DNA of 14,599 nt, taken from assembly GCA_026709745.1 (NCBI GenBank), contig JAPOSJ010000160.1, positions 1 through 14,599 on the forward strand. The letters run 5' to 3'. Positions within the stretch are counted from its first letter, which is position 1. Every line of letters starts with the position of its first letter. Made by a program: the position numbers and the translations under genes. The notes beneath the pieces are model-generated. The model made no database searches. It was not told the origin of the DNA and saw only the letters and a list, made by a program, of their open reading frames with translations. Source of the DNA: Candidatus Dadabacteria bacterium. Lineage in GTDB: Bacteria; Desulfobacterota_D; UBA1144; Nemesobacterales; Nemesobacteraceae. Shown one piece after another: positions 6,152 through 13,982 of the stretch.

Positions 6152-6490
6152 TCAGCGAAGTTTTGGATTGTCCATATGCCGTTTTTTGTCTCTGCGCGTT
6201 TTTTTCTCGAGGTTTTTCCTCAGAACTTCTGTAAGATCAACTTCTGTCTGGTTCGCTATGCATGTAAGGACAAAGAACACATCTGCAAGCTCATCCCCGA
6301 GTTCGCGGCAGCTCTCATCCCCCTTGAAACTCTGTTCCCCATACTTTCTGGACATGATTCTTGCGACTTCTCCAACCTCTTCGACAAGCTGTGCGAGGTT
6401 AGTAAGTTCGGAGAAATAACGCACCCCAACGCTCTTTATCCACTCATCAACTTCCCCCTGATACTCCCTGACTGTCATCTCCGCGGACAT
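6152..6490 (-). CDS. MazG-like nucleotide pyrophosphohydrolase
   Basis: A 112-residue single-domain protein of the all-alpha NTP pyrophosphatase (MazG-like) superfamily, whose members split nucleoside triphosphates into monophosphate and pyrophosphate with Mg2+. The metal-binding signature is present: EEVGE (37-41, the EExxE motif) and ELADV with E67 and D70 (ExxD). The size matches small house-cleaning MazG-like proteins, not the two-domain MazG. The ATG at 6490 is chosen because AAAGGTGG lies four bases upstream; a GTG at 6529 in the same frame overlaps the pabC stop and has no such site. The gene lies between pabC and folE2, so besides cleaning the nucleotide pool it could act on dihydroneopterin triphosphate. 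That role is inference from context. Confidence 0.88.
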   Translation of the reverse strand: MSAEMTVREYQGEVDEWIKSVGVRYFSELTNLAQLVEEVGEVARIMSRKYGEQSFKGDESCRELGDELADVFFVLTCIANQTEVDLTEVLRKNLEKKTRRDKKRHMDNPKLR

Positions 6491-6522
6491 AAAACCACCT
6501 TTGTATCCTTGACGTCTCTCTT

Positions 6523-7332
6523 CTACCACCCCAGCTCGAAGAAAAGCGACTTTCTGAGAATCTCATAACCGCCGGGAGGAGGCGATAGCGCGTCACCGTC
6601 CACCCCGCTTACGTAAACAATACCCGCAACGGCGTTTGTAAGGAAAACGTAATCACTTGAGAGAAGCTCCTCAATGGAAAAACTTCCGCTTGCGGTTTCA
6701 TAGCCGATCCGTGCCGCCAAACGCAAAATGATTTCTCTGGTTACCCCAGGTAAAACTGGACATTCTGATGATGGAGTGAAAAGCTTTTTTTCCTTAACCC
6801 AGAAAACATTATGGCACGACGTCTCAGCTACATTTCCATCTGTATCCAAAAAAAGAACTTCTTCAAACCCATTTTCAAGAGCTTGTCTTTTCGCGAGCAC
6901 GTTTTCTAGGTAATTGAGGGTTTTGTGCGAAAAAAGACGGTTTTTAGCAGACCTTCTCTGCCCGCAGACGCAAACGGAGACGGATTTGGGGGGTTGGACT
7001 CGATGCTTCACAGACACAAAGAGCGAAGCAATTTGGGGCCGGGAGTAAAAAACGGTGTCTCCATCGCCGAGAAGACATGCCTTTAAATGCAGATCTTCCC
7101 CTTTGGCTTTTGCCGCAGACTTTTCAATATGAAGCCTCACAGCCGATTCAGAGGGAAACGGGATGCCGAGAAATCTGGCTCCCCTCCGCATTCTCTCAAG
7201 ATGCATGGATAGGAAAACAGGAGCTCGTCCCTTCCACCTGAAACTCTCAAAAACTCCTTCTCCGTAAAAAAGAGCGCGAAGCGCGGGAGGGGTTTCGATT
7301 CTTTTTCCGTCAAGAAAGAAAATTTCTTCCAT
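6523..7332 (-). CDS. pabC: Class IV aminotransferase-fold enzyme, probable aminodeoxychorismate lyase PabC
   Basis: PabC splits 4-amino-4-deoxychorismate into p-aminobenzoate and pyruvate using PLP. The 269-residue protein has the fold-type IV signature: GEGVFES (24-30), the Schiff-base lysine K137 in HKTLNYLENVLAKR, NVAETSCHNVFWV (167-179) and VLPGVTRE (193-200). KTLNYL is typical of PabC. Branched-chain or D-amino-acid aminotransferases share the fold, but the gene directly follows pabB, which favours PabC. The ATG is the first possible start after an in-frame TAG; no good Shine-Dalgarno sequence is seen, so translation may be coupled to pabB, which ends 33 bases upstream. The MazG-like gene begins 32 bases after the pabC stop, consistent with one transcript. 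Confidence 0.88.
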   Translation of the reverse strand: MEEIFFLDGKRIETPPALRALFYGEGVFESFRWKGRAPVFLSMHLERMRRGARFLGIPFPSESAVRLHIEKSAAKAKGEDLHLKACLLGDGDTVFYSRPQIASLFVSVKHRVQPPKSVSVCVCGQRRSAKNRLFSHKTLNYLENVLAKRQALENGFEEVLFLDTDGNVAETSCHNVFWVKEKKLFTPSSECPVLPGVTREIILRLAARIGYETASGSFSIEELLSSDYVFLTNAVAGIVYVSGVDGDALSPPPGGYEILRKSLFFELGW

Positions 7333-7365
7333 TTGTGATGACTATAGCGGGAATTACATCGTCTG

Positions 7366-8652
7366 TCAGGAAGTGAGCAACTCAAGGGCTTTTGCCTTAA
7401 GCTCAGTTTCCTCGTACTCCTCATCCGCCTGCGAATCCCACACGATTCCTCCTCCAAACCAGAAATCAGCGCCATTTAGGTGGTTCACCCCCGTGCGGAT
7501 AGCAACGCTTATTGTGAAGTCCCCGCTTGGGTGAAACAGGCAGACAGCTCCGCAGTAAGGGCCCCTGATGTGTGGCTCAAGACTGTCTATTATGCGCAGA
7601 GCCTCCCTCTTAGGGGCTCCGGTAACGGACCCTGGTGGAAAAGTACTGTTTATTATACGGGAGAATCCGACACCGGGGCGGAGTCTTCCCTCAATCTCAG
7701 ATTCCATCTGGAAAAGGGTGCTGTAGGGCTTTATAGCGAAAAGCTCTGTTACTTTCACGGAACCGTATGTGCATATTCTCCCAAAATCGTTTCTCATAAG
7801 GTCCACTATCATTAGGTTCTCTGCCCGTTCCTTAGGGTTTTTTGCAAGCTTCTCGGCAAGTTCCCTGTCGAGCAGTGGATTCGAGTCCCTTCGGATTGTG
7901 CCCTTTATGGGCCTTGTCGTAATCGTGTTACCCCTTTTCCTCAGGAAAAGTTCCATTGAGCCGCTTATGATCTCAAAACCCGGGAAACTTACAAAGGCGG
8001 AAAATGGGACAGGTTGGGTGCGGTAAAAATCCAGAAACCATGAAAGCGGCTCTTCAATGGCGGCAAAGCGGACACGGCGAGAGAGGTTTACCTGATAGAC
8101 ATCACCAGCTGTGATATGCTCCTTTATTGATGAAATCTTGTCGATGTACTCTCGCCTTCCAATGTTCTGAAGCGGTTTAAGAACACGAGCGCTTGGCAAA
8201 GAAAGGGAGGCGGAAATCTCCTCCCAAGGAACAGTGTAAAAATTCTCTTTGGGGTAAAAATGAAAAAGCAGAAGAGGAAACCTCTCTCCGTCCTTTTCAT
8301 CCGAAGTATTAACCCCGGGAGTCGTGAGGCTCAGGTAGTCGTAGCTTATATAGCCAAGAGATATGTATCCTTCACCAGCAGTTCTCTCGATAAAATCCAG
8401 AGGGTCTTCAAGGCAAATTTCCTCCCTGGAGCCGTAAAGGAGCTTGGTCTCCTTCCCACAGAAACACAGAGTGAGAGCAGGATCGCTGAAAACCCCCGCA
8501 ATGGCACTTGAATCGGAATCGAACCATCCTCCTCCTGAGTCTATCAAAAGGGATTTAGATTTGTGAAGCTTCATAGCCTCTTTCCGTGAGACCAAAGCCC
8601 GGCGAAGGGGATGATGAGGTATGCGTTCAGGCTTGAGGCGGAGCATCCGCAT
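7366..8652 (-). CDS. pabB: Aminodeoxychorismate synthase component I (PabB)
   Basis: PabB converts chorismate to 4-amino-4-deoxychorismate, taking ammonia from the glutaminase PabA, which is not in this window. The chorismate-binding domain fills the C-terminal two thirds: YQVNLSRR (186-193), TRPIKGT (246-252), ENLMIVDLMRND (278-289), GSVTGAPK (341-348) and the final FGGGIVWDS (399-407). The lysine in PIKGT (K250) marks PabB; TrpE has alanine there. The common SPE before the core reads SME here. The ATG at 8652 is chosen because residues 3-40 (ending in LLIDSGG) resemble PabB N termini. It overlaps the upstream gene by 26 bp, has no clear ribosome site and may be translationally coupled. An alternative ATG at 8574 has GGAAAGAGG upstream. 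Confidence 0.92.
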   Translation of the reverse strand: MRMLRLKPERIPHHPLRRALVSRKEAMKLHKSKSLLIDSGGGWFDSDSSAIAGVFSDPALTLCFCGKETKLLYGSREEICLEDPLDFIERTAGEGYISLGYISYDYLSLTTPGVNTSDEKDGERFPLLLFHFYPKENFYTVPWEEISASLSLPSARVLKPLQNIGRREYIDKISSIKEHITAGDVYQVNLSRRVRFAAIEEPLSWFLDFYRTQPVPFSAFVSFPGFEIISGSMELFLRKRGNTITTRPIKGTIRRDSNPLLDRELAEKLAKNPKERAENLMIVDLMRNDFGRICTYGSVKVTELFAIKPYSTLFQMESEIEGRLRPGVGFSRIINSTFPPGSVTGAPKREALRIIDSLEPHIRGPYCGAVCLFHPSGDFTISVAIRTGVNHLNGADFWFGGGIVWDSQADEEYEETELKAKALELLTS

Positions 8653-10636
8653 CCGAATTGTTAACCGAGCGGTTAAGAATCTCGGCTATGTCCTGAATGC
8701 CGATTTCCTCCTCCTTACCCTTGAAGCGTGCGGCATCGTCAAACATTGTGTTACAGAAGTAGCAGGCTGTCGCCAGAGTATCGGGGTTAATGTCGGCGGC
8801 TTCATCGAAACGGTTCCAGTTTACCCTAGGAGCTTCTTCCTCCATCCATATTTTTCCGCCTCCGGCGCCGCAGCAAAAACTCTTTGTCTTGTTCCTTTTC
8901 ATCTCCACAAGATCGATTCCCGGAATGCTTTTCAGTATCTCTCTGGGAGAATCATAAACATTATTGTAGCGTCCGATGTAACAGGAGTCGTGGTACGTTA
9001 TCTTCTCCTCGATCGGGGCGTCGGGGTTAAGCTTCCCATCTCTGATAAGTTGTAAGAGAAAATCGGTGTGATGAACAACTTCATAGTGTCCGCCGAACTG
9101 CGGATACTCATTCTTGATTGTGTTGAAGCAATGAGGACAGTTCGCGAGAATCTTCTTCACCTTAAACTCATTCAAGGTTTCTATGTTCTGGACAGCGAGC
9201 ATCTGGTAAAGAGCCTCTTCTCCGAGCCTTCTGGCAGGATCACCCGTGCAGGTCTCCCCTGGACCCACAACGGCAAAGTTAACCCCAGCGATCTTAAGAA
9301 GGGTCACTATCGCCTTTGAAACTTCCTGACCCCTCGGGTCGTAACCTCCGAAGCACCCTGTCCAATAAATCACGTCGAATCCGCTCGCGTCCTCGGCGGA
9401 GACGCCAAGAATAGGAACTCCCATCTCCTCAAGCCAAGAGCCGCGGTCGGTCTCCGGGAATCCCCAGGGGTTTCCGTTGTTCTGGAGCTTCTGGAGAGTT
9501 CTCACGGCGGTTCCGCTCATGCGTCCCTCAAGTGTGAGGAACCTTCTCATATCCATTATCTTACCCATCTGATCTATGAAAAGCGGGCATTGCTCAACAC
9601 AGGCGTTGCATGTCGTGCACGCCCAGAGTTCATCTGGAGTCACCCATTCTGTGGCGGGAATATCAGGCTGTTGCTCCTGAGGCTTTCCGGCAAGTATGTC
9701 TTTCCCCTCGCTTGAAACGTAGTGGCGAAGCTTGACGACAATGTCCCTTGGGGAGAGAACCTTTTCGGTGTTCCATGCGGGGCAGTTATCAGTACATCTC
9801 CCGCACTCGGTGCATGTATAGGCATCAAGTATATCTTTCCAGCTAAAATCAGCTACCTTTGAGGCACCAAAGTGGTCAAGGTCCTCTGGAATCTCCTCGA
9901 AATCAAGCTTCGAGAGCTGCCCGCGGGGCTTGAGGCTCTGGAAGAAAACGTTCAAAATCGCGGTCAGGACGTGACTGTGCTTTGAGTAAGGAAGGTAATT
10001 CAGGAAGGCGAGGACTATCAGGATATGGAACCACCAGAAAAATTCCTTCCAGAAAAAAGTGCTTCCTGTGCTCATGCCGTTATAGAGACCGGAAAACGCC
10101 CCAGATACAGGGAGCATGGCGGGGTTTGCCTCCGCAAGTGCTATCTTTGCTCCCGTCGTCAGGAAAGCAGTGATCATTAAACCGAATATAAGACCCAGTA
10201 TCACGACCGCGTCGGGTCCATTAACTTCTCTTCTCCTGCCTATGGTTAGTCTATTTATTATGCCCATGGCTATGGCAACTAGAACCAGAGCCTGCACTAT
10301 GTCCAAAACCAGTTCGTAGACTTCCCCAAGGGTTCCCGGGAAAATATGAAATCCGGGAATGACGCCGCTTACAAGCATCTCCACCGTTCCCACCGTTATT
10401 ATTACAAAGCCCCAGAAGATCATGGCATGCGCTATGCCTGCAAAACGGTACTTGAAAAGTCTCCTCTGCCCGAACACGTAGACGATTACCTTCCTGATTC
10501 TTTGAGGAATATTATCGAATCTGTTATCTTCCTTTTTGCCGAGAGTAACAAGCCTTATGAGAAGGCGGATGTTGTAAGCAAAAAAACCGAAGGCCGCCAA
10601 AAGAACCAGAAGCATTATTACGGATTTGGGGTTCAT
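8627..10636 (-). CDS. Membrane Fe-S oxidoreductase, EMO/FadF-like (heterodisulfide reductase-related)
   Basis: A 669-residue fusion that probably passes electrons between a soluble donor such as electron-transfer flavoprotein and the quinone pool. The N-terminal part (about 5-30, 68-92, 105-130, 143-165, 200-232) is membrane-spanning and NarI/DsrM-like, with H70, H204 and H220/H222 as candidate heme b ligands. Two ferredoxin-type clusters follow: C275, C278, C281, C285 and C340, C343, C346, C350. Then come two CCG-type cysteine-rich modules: C428, C463 and CPHC (500-503), and C552, CCG (588-590) and C625/C628. This layout matches ETF:menaquinone oxidoreductase (EMO) and Bacillus FadF, which serve beta-oxidation. 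The ATG at 10636 has GGAGAG at good spacing and a strong promoter upstream. It is first in the leftward cluster and overlaps pabB; no etfAB is visible nearby. Confidence 0.9.
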   Translation of the reverse strand: MNPKSVIMLLVLLAAFGFFAYNIRLLIRLVTLGKKEDNRFDNIPQRIRKVIVYVFGQRRLFKYRFAGIAHAMIFWGFVIITVGTVEMLVSGVIPGFHIFPGTLGEVYELVLDIVQALVLVAIAMGIINRLTIGRRREVNGPDAVVILGLIFGLMITAFLTTGAKIALAEANPAMLPVSGAFSGLYNGMSTGSTFFWKEFFWWFHILIVLAFLNYLPYSKHSHVLTAILNVFFQSLKPRGQLSKLDFEEIPEDLDHFGASKVADFSWKDILDAYTCTECGRCTDNCPAWNTEKVLSPRDIVVKLRHYVSSEGKDILAGKPQEQQPDIPATEWVTPDELWACTTCNACVEQCPLFIDQMGKIMDMRRFLTLEGRMSGTAVRTLQKLQNNGNPWGFPETDRGSWLEEMGVPILGVSAEDASGFDVIYWTGCFGGYDPRGQEVSKAIVTLLKIAGVNFAVVGPGETCTGDPARRLGEEALYQMLAVQNIETLNEFKVKKILANCPHCFNTIKNEYPQFGGHYEVVHHTDFLLQLIRDGKLNPDAPIEEKITYHDSCYIGRYNNVYDSPREILKSIPGIDLVEMKRNKTKSFCCGAGGGKIWMEEEAPRVNWNRFDEAADINPDTLATACYFCNTMFDDAARFKGKEEEIGIQDIAEILNRSVNNSDADAPPQA

Positions 10637-10679
10637 CTAGTCTCTCCGAAGCAGAACTAAAGAATAAAACATAAGCTAG

Positions 10680-10708
10680 ATTATATTGAATCCACAGGTT
10701 TTAATCAA
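10680..10708 (-). promoter_or_regulatory. Strong sigma-70-type promoter for the Fe-S/pab/fol cluster
   Basis: Reading leftward, TTGATT (10703-10708, 4 of 6) and TATAAT (10680-10685, perfect) are spaced by the ideal 17 bases. The predicted start near 10673 leaves a leader of about 37 bases containing the GGAGAG ribosome site (10642-10647) before the ATG at 10636. This is the best promoter in the window. Confidence 0.75.
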
Positions 10709-10779
10709 GCCGGGCAAAGAGCGGTGCACAGGACCGGAAGTTTTACCGCCGATAATACCTAGCTACTCTTAATTGATCA

Positions 10780-11076
10780 TTGCGGACAAGCTTAATTTCA
10801 GGGCTAACTCTTCTCCCGCCACGCACGCAGTTTAAAGGTCAAAAGCTTTGTGCCTGGGCATCTTTTCCCCGAGACCGTAGCAAGAAACCGAGCAGCCGCA
10901 ATCAGAAACAGATTAAAAGCCTCGCCCTCAGGTCTAACGGTCTATTGACAGAAATACTCAATCTACTGACTAACAGCAGCGAAACTGATATAGACAGGTT
11001 CATGGCCCGGTTCAGCAGCGACCTGAAAAACGACTTGGCAAATTTCATACTCGACGCCACCTATAGATCAGGATAA
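10780..11076 (+). CDS. Doubtful small ORF, possible remnant of a gene
   Basis: I do not recognise this 98-codon frame. It begins only with TTG and has no convincing ribosome site. The C-terminal half, from about residue 53 (NGLLTEILNLLTNSS, then DIDRFMARFSSDLKNDLANF), reads like a genuine amphipathic helical protein, while the N-terminal half is basic and low in order. It may be the tail of an eroded gene or a chance frame. Nothing around it helps to assign a role. Confidence 0.2.
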   Translation: MRTSLISGLTLLPPRTQFKGQKLCAWASFPRDRSKKPSSRNQKQIKSLALRSNGLLTEILNLLTNSSETDIDRFMARFSSDLKNDLANFILDATYRSG

Positions 11077-11544
11077 CAAAATTACGAGCAACGCTTAGGG
11101 GCAGAGACACGACCCGGAGATATTCCGCGCAACCGTATTCACGTTATGCTGTGTGCAGAGCGAAACAACACATCCGCATAGTGGAGCAAGCAAGCCGTTA
11201 CGTCTTTTTGGAACAATACTGAAACCAAAAACTTCAGAAAATGGGTGGACGCGATGTCGTGCTTAATTAACTGGAGAAATTCTTTCAGCTTTAACCAGTT
11301 TGAACTCACTGGAAGCATCCTTAAAATATCAGAAATGAGGGTTAAGTCCCACTCTGATCAGGATGAGGATCACATACTATCTGGATTCAATTTTGGGACT
11401 TATGCTGCTTCTGACCGTAAAGCTTGAGATCTAACACCGCAACACTATGAGGAATTTTCGCCGCCTAGTGTCAGAAAAAGACCTGACCCTTTTATAAAGG
11501 TTTCTGTTTCCGAAAAGCAAATTTCGTGTATCCTTAACAACGAC

Positions 11545-12144
11545 GTGACAATACTGCTTTACTACGACTATATCTGTCCTTTTTGCTTTATTGCCACCCA
11601 AAGAGTGCTTGATCTGGCAAGGGAGTTCGGCCTTGAGACAGAATGGCTCGGGGTGGAAATCCACCCGGAATACCCCGCGGAGGGAAAAAAACGGAGGAGA
11701 ACAGAGAGAACTGTCCGTATTTCCCAGACGCTTGAAAACGTGGCTGAGGAGGCCGGGGTGAAAATAAAGCTCCCAGGATTCGTAACCAACTCAAGGCTCT
11801 GTCTTGAAGGAGCGGAATTCGCAAAAGAAAAGGGTAGTTTCATAGAATTTCACAAGGCCTGCTACACCACCTATTTCATGGAAGGCAAAAACATAGGCCT
11901 TCTTGAAAACATCCTTGAGGCAGGCAAGAGCGCGGGTCTCCATCCCGAGGATCTCTCCGAGTCTCTTCAGAAAAGAAGCTTCTCGGAGAAAATAGAGAGA
12001 AACATGGAAAGCGCCAGGGAAAAAATGGTTCTCGGCGTCCCTACCCTCTATCTGGGAGAACTCAGGATACATGGAATCCAGCCGGTCGAATCTTACAGAA
12101 AGCTGATAGCAAAAGAACTCCTGCGGGAGCGGCCTGTTCACTGA
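11545..12144 (+). CDS. FrnE/DsbA-like thioredoxin-fold oxidoreductase
   Basis: A 199-residue protein of the DsbA family, FrnE/2-hydroxychromene-2-carboxylate isomerase branch. It opens with a beta strand and then DYICPFCF, giving a CPFC redox motif (C11/C14). The cis-proline loop LGVPTLYLGE (163-172) closes the fold, and an all-helical insert lies between. There is no signal peptide, so it should act in the cytoplasm on disulfides or as a glutathione/thiol-linked isomerase. GTG at 11545 is the only usable start: the frame is open back to a TGA at 11425-11427 with no ATG, GTG or TTG in between. No good Shine-Dalgarno sequence is visible. It is the window's only confident plus-strand gene, and it overlaps the convergent TPR gene by 7 bp at its stop. 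Confidence 0.9.
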   Translation: MTILLYYDYICPFCFIATQRVLDLAREFGLETEWLGVEIHPEYPAEGKKRRRTERTVRISQTLENVAEEAGVKIKLPGFVTNSRLCLEGAEFAKEKGSFIEFHKACYTTYFMEGKNIGLLENILEAGKSAGLHPEDLSESLQKRSFSEKIERNMESAREKMVLGVPTLYLGELRIHGIQPVESYRKLIAKELLRERPVH

Positions 12145-13982
12145 CCCCCAGGCTTTACCTGCAGTTTTTTCAACGCGGCAAGTTCAGCGGCACGGCGCAG
12201 ATATCTCTGAGCCTCCTCGTTGCGTCCCATATTGCGAAGAGACTGTCCGATGATTGCATAGAGTCTGGGCGCCATCGGCAGACCGGGTTTGAGAGAAAGC
12301 GCATGCTTCATGCTTGAGACGGTTTCCTTGTATCGCTTGAGCGCGAAAAGAACATAACCTGCGCCGACATAGGGGAGTGCATAATTCGGGTCTATTTGTA
12401 CCGCCGCCCTGTAGGTCCCAAGAGCCTCCTTGTAGTGGCCGCGTCTCCTAAGACTCTCCCCGAGGTTCAAAAACGCCGGTGCGTAGTTGGGATTGAGCTC
12501 AATGGCCCTGCGCAGGTGCGTCTCAGCCTCCTCATAGCGTCCAAGCCCCGACAATGCGGCACCAAGGACGTTATGGGCACTGTAATAAAGAGGACGTTTA
12601 CTGACTGCCTCGCGGGCGGCAGCGAGGGCTTCTTCAGACGCTCCCTCGCTGTGGAGCAACGCATAGGCAAGGTTGAGGTGAGCCGTACGAGCAGAGGGGT
12701 TGAGGGAACTAATATGCCTGAACAAGGTAACGTCATTTCTATAAACACCCACATGGTTCCAAGTCGCCACTCCCAGTAGAACAATAAGCGAAAAAGCAAA
12801 AATACGAGTTGCTGCTCCCGCAAGACCGGTCAATCTTGACGAAGCGTGCACAAAAGCGGCTGAGAAGAGTACTATAAAGCCCGCTCCGGCCAGATACTGA
12901 TAGCGGTCGGCGACAAACGAATAGCGCATGTATCCGTAGTCAATGAAACCGAGCGTGGGCAATAGAGTGACTGTGAAAAACAGTGTACAGGCAAGCGGCC
13001 CCCGTCCGATGCGGTGGCGAAAAAACCAGAGTGCTGCTGCCGTGGCAACCGCTGCAATAACGTACAGCCAGTCCAGGGGGTCCGAGGTGCTTATGTCCCA
13101 GTGCGGATAGATAACTGCCAGCTGCATGGGCAAAAGAAGTTTCCCCGCATAGAACCAAAGTGACTGGGCGGCGATAAAGATTCTGTCGACCATTGAATAG
13201 CCGAGAGATATGGGCTGGACATCTTGGTAAAAAAGCATATCCACGAGGGCTACGGCAAACCCAACAATAAAAAACGGCATGACACTCAGCACGTGTGTCC
13301 AAGTAAAGCCGCCATCTCTCCACCACCGTGCGATCAGGAAAGTCGCGGGAAAAACAACCACTACCGATTTTGAGAACATAGCCGCAACAAACAGGGCAAG
13401 CGCTCCGGCATAATGACCCCGGACGCGTGAGTTCTCGAAGCGAAGCCACATCGCAAAGGATAGGAAACAGAAAAAGGTCGCAAGCATATCTTTCCTTGCC
13501 ATTATCCAAGCGACGGATTCTGTGTGCAGAGGATGAACGGCGAACACTGCGGCCGCAAACCATGCGCCGGGAACCGAAAGTCTTGTGAGCAGGCGCCAGA
13601 GAAGTACCGTGTTTGCGAAGTGAATCAGAATGTTCACCACGTGGTAACCAGTGGGAGAAAAACCCCAGAGCTTGTGCTCAACCCAGAAGGTTGTGTAGAG
13701 AATGGGCCAGTAATGACCCTCTCGCCACCTTCCTCCCTGCATGTAGGCGTCCGCAGGATCAAACCATATATCCCATATGCCTCTCCAAGTCGAAACTGCC
13801 CGGAGGTCTCTCATTATGGAATCATCCCATACAAATCCCGCCTGAACTGCAGGAAAGTAAACGGCGGCTACAACAAGACCCAGAACCAGCAACGCGAAAG
13901 TGTTACCATTGAGCGGTGGTTTCCGCAAAAACGGCCAGCAGTCTCTGTTTTTTTCTGCGTCAGTTTTTCGCCCGTTGAACAT
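12138..13982 (-). CDS. TMTC-like GT-C glycosyltransferase-type membrane protein with C-terminal TPR repeats
   Basis: A 614-residue integral membrane protein. About ten hydrophobic segments fill residues 27-410 and tetratricopeptide repeats fill the rest (about 432-606, five units; clear ones start at 468, 502 and 536 with GRYEEA, GHYKEA and KRYKET). The first outer loop has FVWDDS (50-55), the acidic pair expected of a GT-C catalytic site. AVHPLHTESVAWIMARKD (148-165) and VADRYQYLAGAGF (357-369) match the TMTC/DUF1736-type pattern. Such proteins transfer sugars, often mannose, from lipid carriers to proteins on the outer face of the membrane; donor and acceptor are unknown here. The ATG at 13982 has no clear Shine-Dalgarno sequence; a CCCTG-CTTT-CAGGG hairpin lies just upstream. 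By eye the gene looks richer in G+C than its neighbours. Confidence 0.82.
   Translation of the reverse strand: MFNGRKTDAEKNRDCWPFLRKPPLNGNTFALLVLGLVVAAVYFPAVQAGFVWDDSIMRDLRAVSTWRGIWDIWFDPADAYMQGGRWREGHYWPILYTTFWVEHKLWGFSPTGYHVVNILIHFANTVLLWRLLTRLSVPGAWFAAAVFAVHPLHTESVAWIMARKDMLATFFCFLSFAMWLRFENSRVRGHYAGALALFVAAMFSKSVVVVFPATFLIARWWRDGGFTWTHVLSVMPFFIVGFAVALVDMLFYQDVQPISLGYSMVDRIFIAAQSLWFYAGKLLLPMQLAVIYPHWDISTSDPLDWLYVIAAVATAAALWFFRHRIGRGPLACTLFFTVTLLPTLGFIDYGYMRYSFVADRYQYLAGAGFIVLFSAAFVHASSRLTGLAGAATRIFAFSLIVLLGVATWNHVGVYRNDVTLFRHISSLNPSARTAHLNLAYALLHSEGASEEALAAAREAVSKRPLYYSAHNVLGAALSGLGRYEEAETHLRRAIELNPNYAPAFLNLGESLRRRGHYKEALGTYRAAVQIDPNYALPYVGAGYVLFALKRYKETVSSMKHALSLKPGLPMAPRLYAIIGQSLRNMGRNEEAQRYLRRAAELAALKKLQVKPGGQ

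Larger units (their letters stand above)
10637..11544. other. Long intergenic region with only doubtful ORFs
   Basis: Just over 900 bases separate two divergently read genes. The left end holds the cluster promoter. The rest has no recognisable RNA gene, IS end or repeat array. Two short plus-strand frames exist: 10780-11076 (listed separately, weak) and 11245-11427 (GTG start, no ribosome site, no family resemblance, not called). CCTTTTATAAAGG at 11488-11500 contains a TATAAA that could serve as a -10 for the dsbA-like gene, but no matching -35 is clear. The region may be decayed coding sequence. Confidence 0.6.

Noticed and set aside
12940..13563. 207-codon minus-strand frame inside the TMTC-like gene
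   Set aside because: It is a shifted-frame shadow of a well-supported coding sequence and is rich in Cys, Arg and Ser with no motif.
13631..13650. A CACGTG core within a 10-bp palindrome that at first resembles parS
   Set aside because: Outside the core the bases are ACC/GGT, not TTTCAC/GTGAAA, and it lies inside the coding sequence of the TMTC-like gene. A second CACGTG at 13290-13295 likewise lacks the parS arms.
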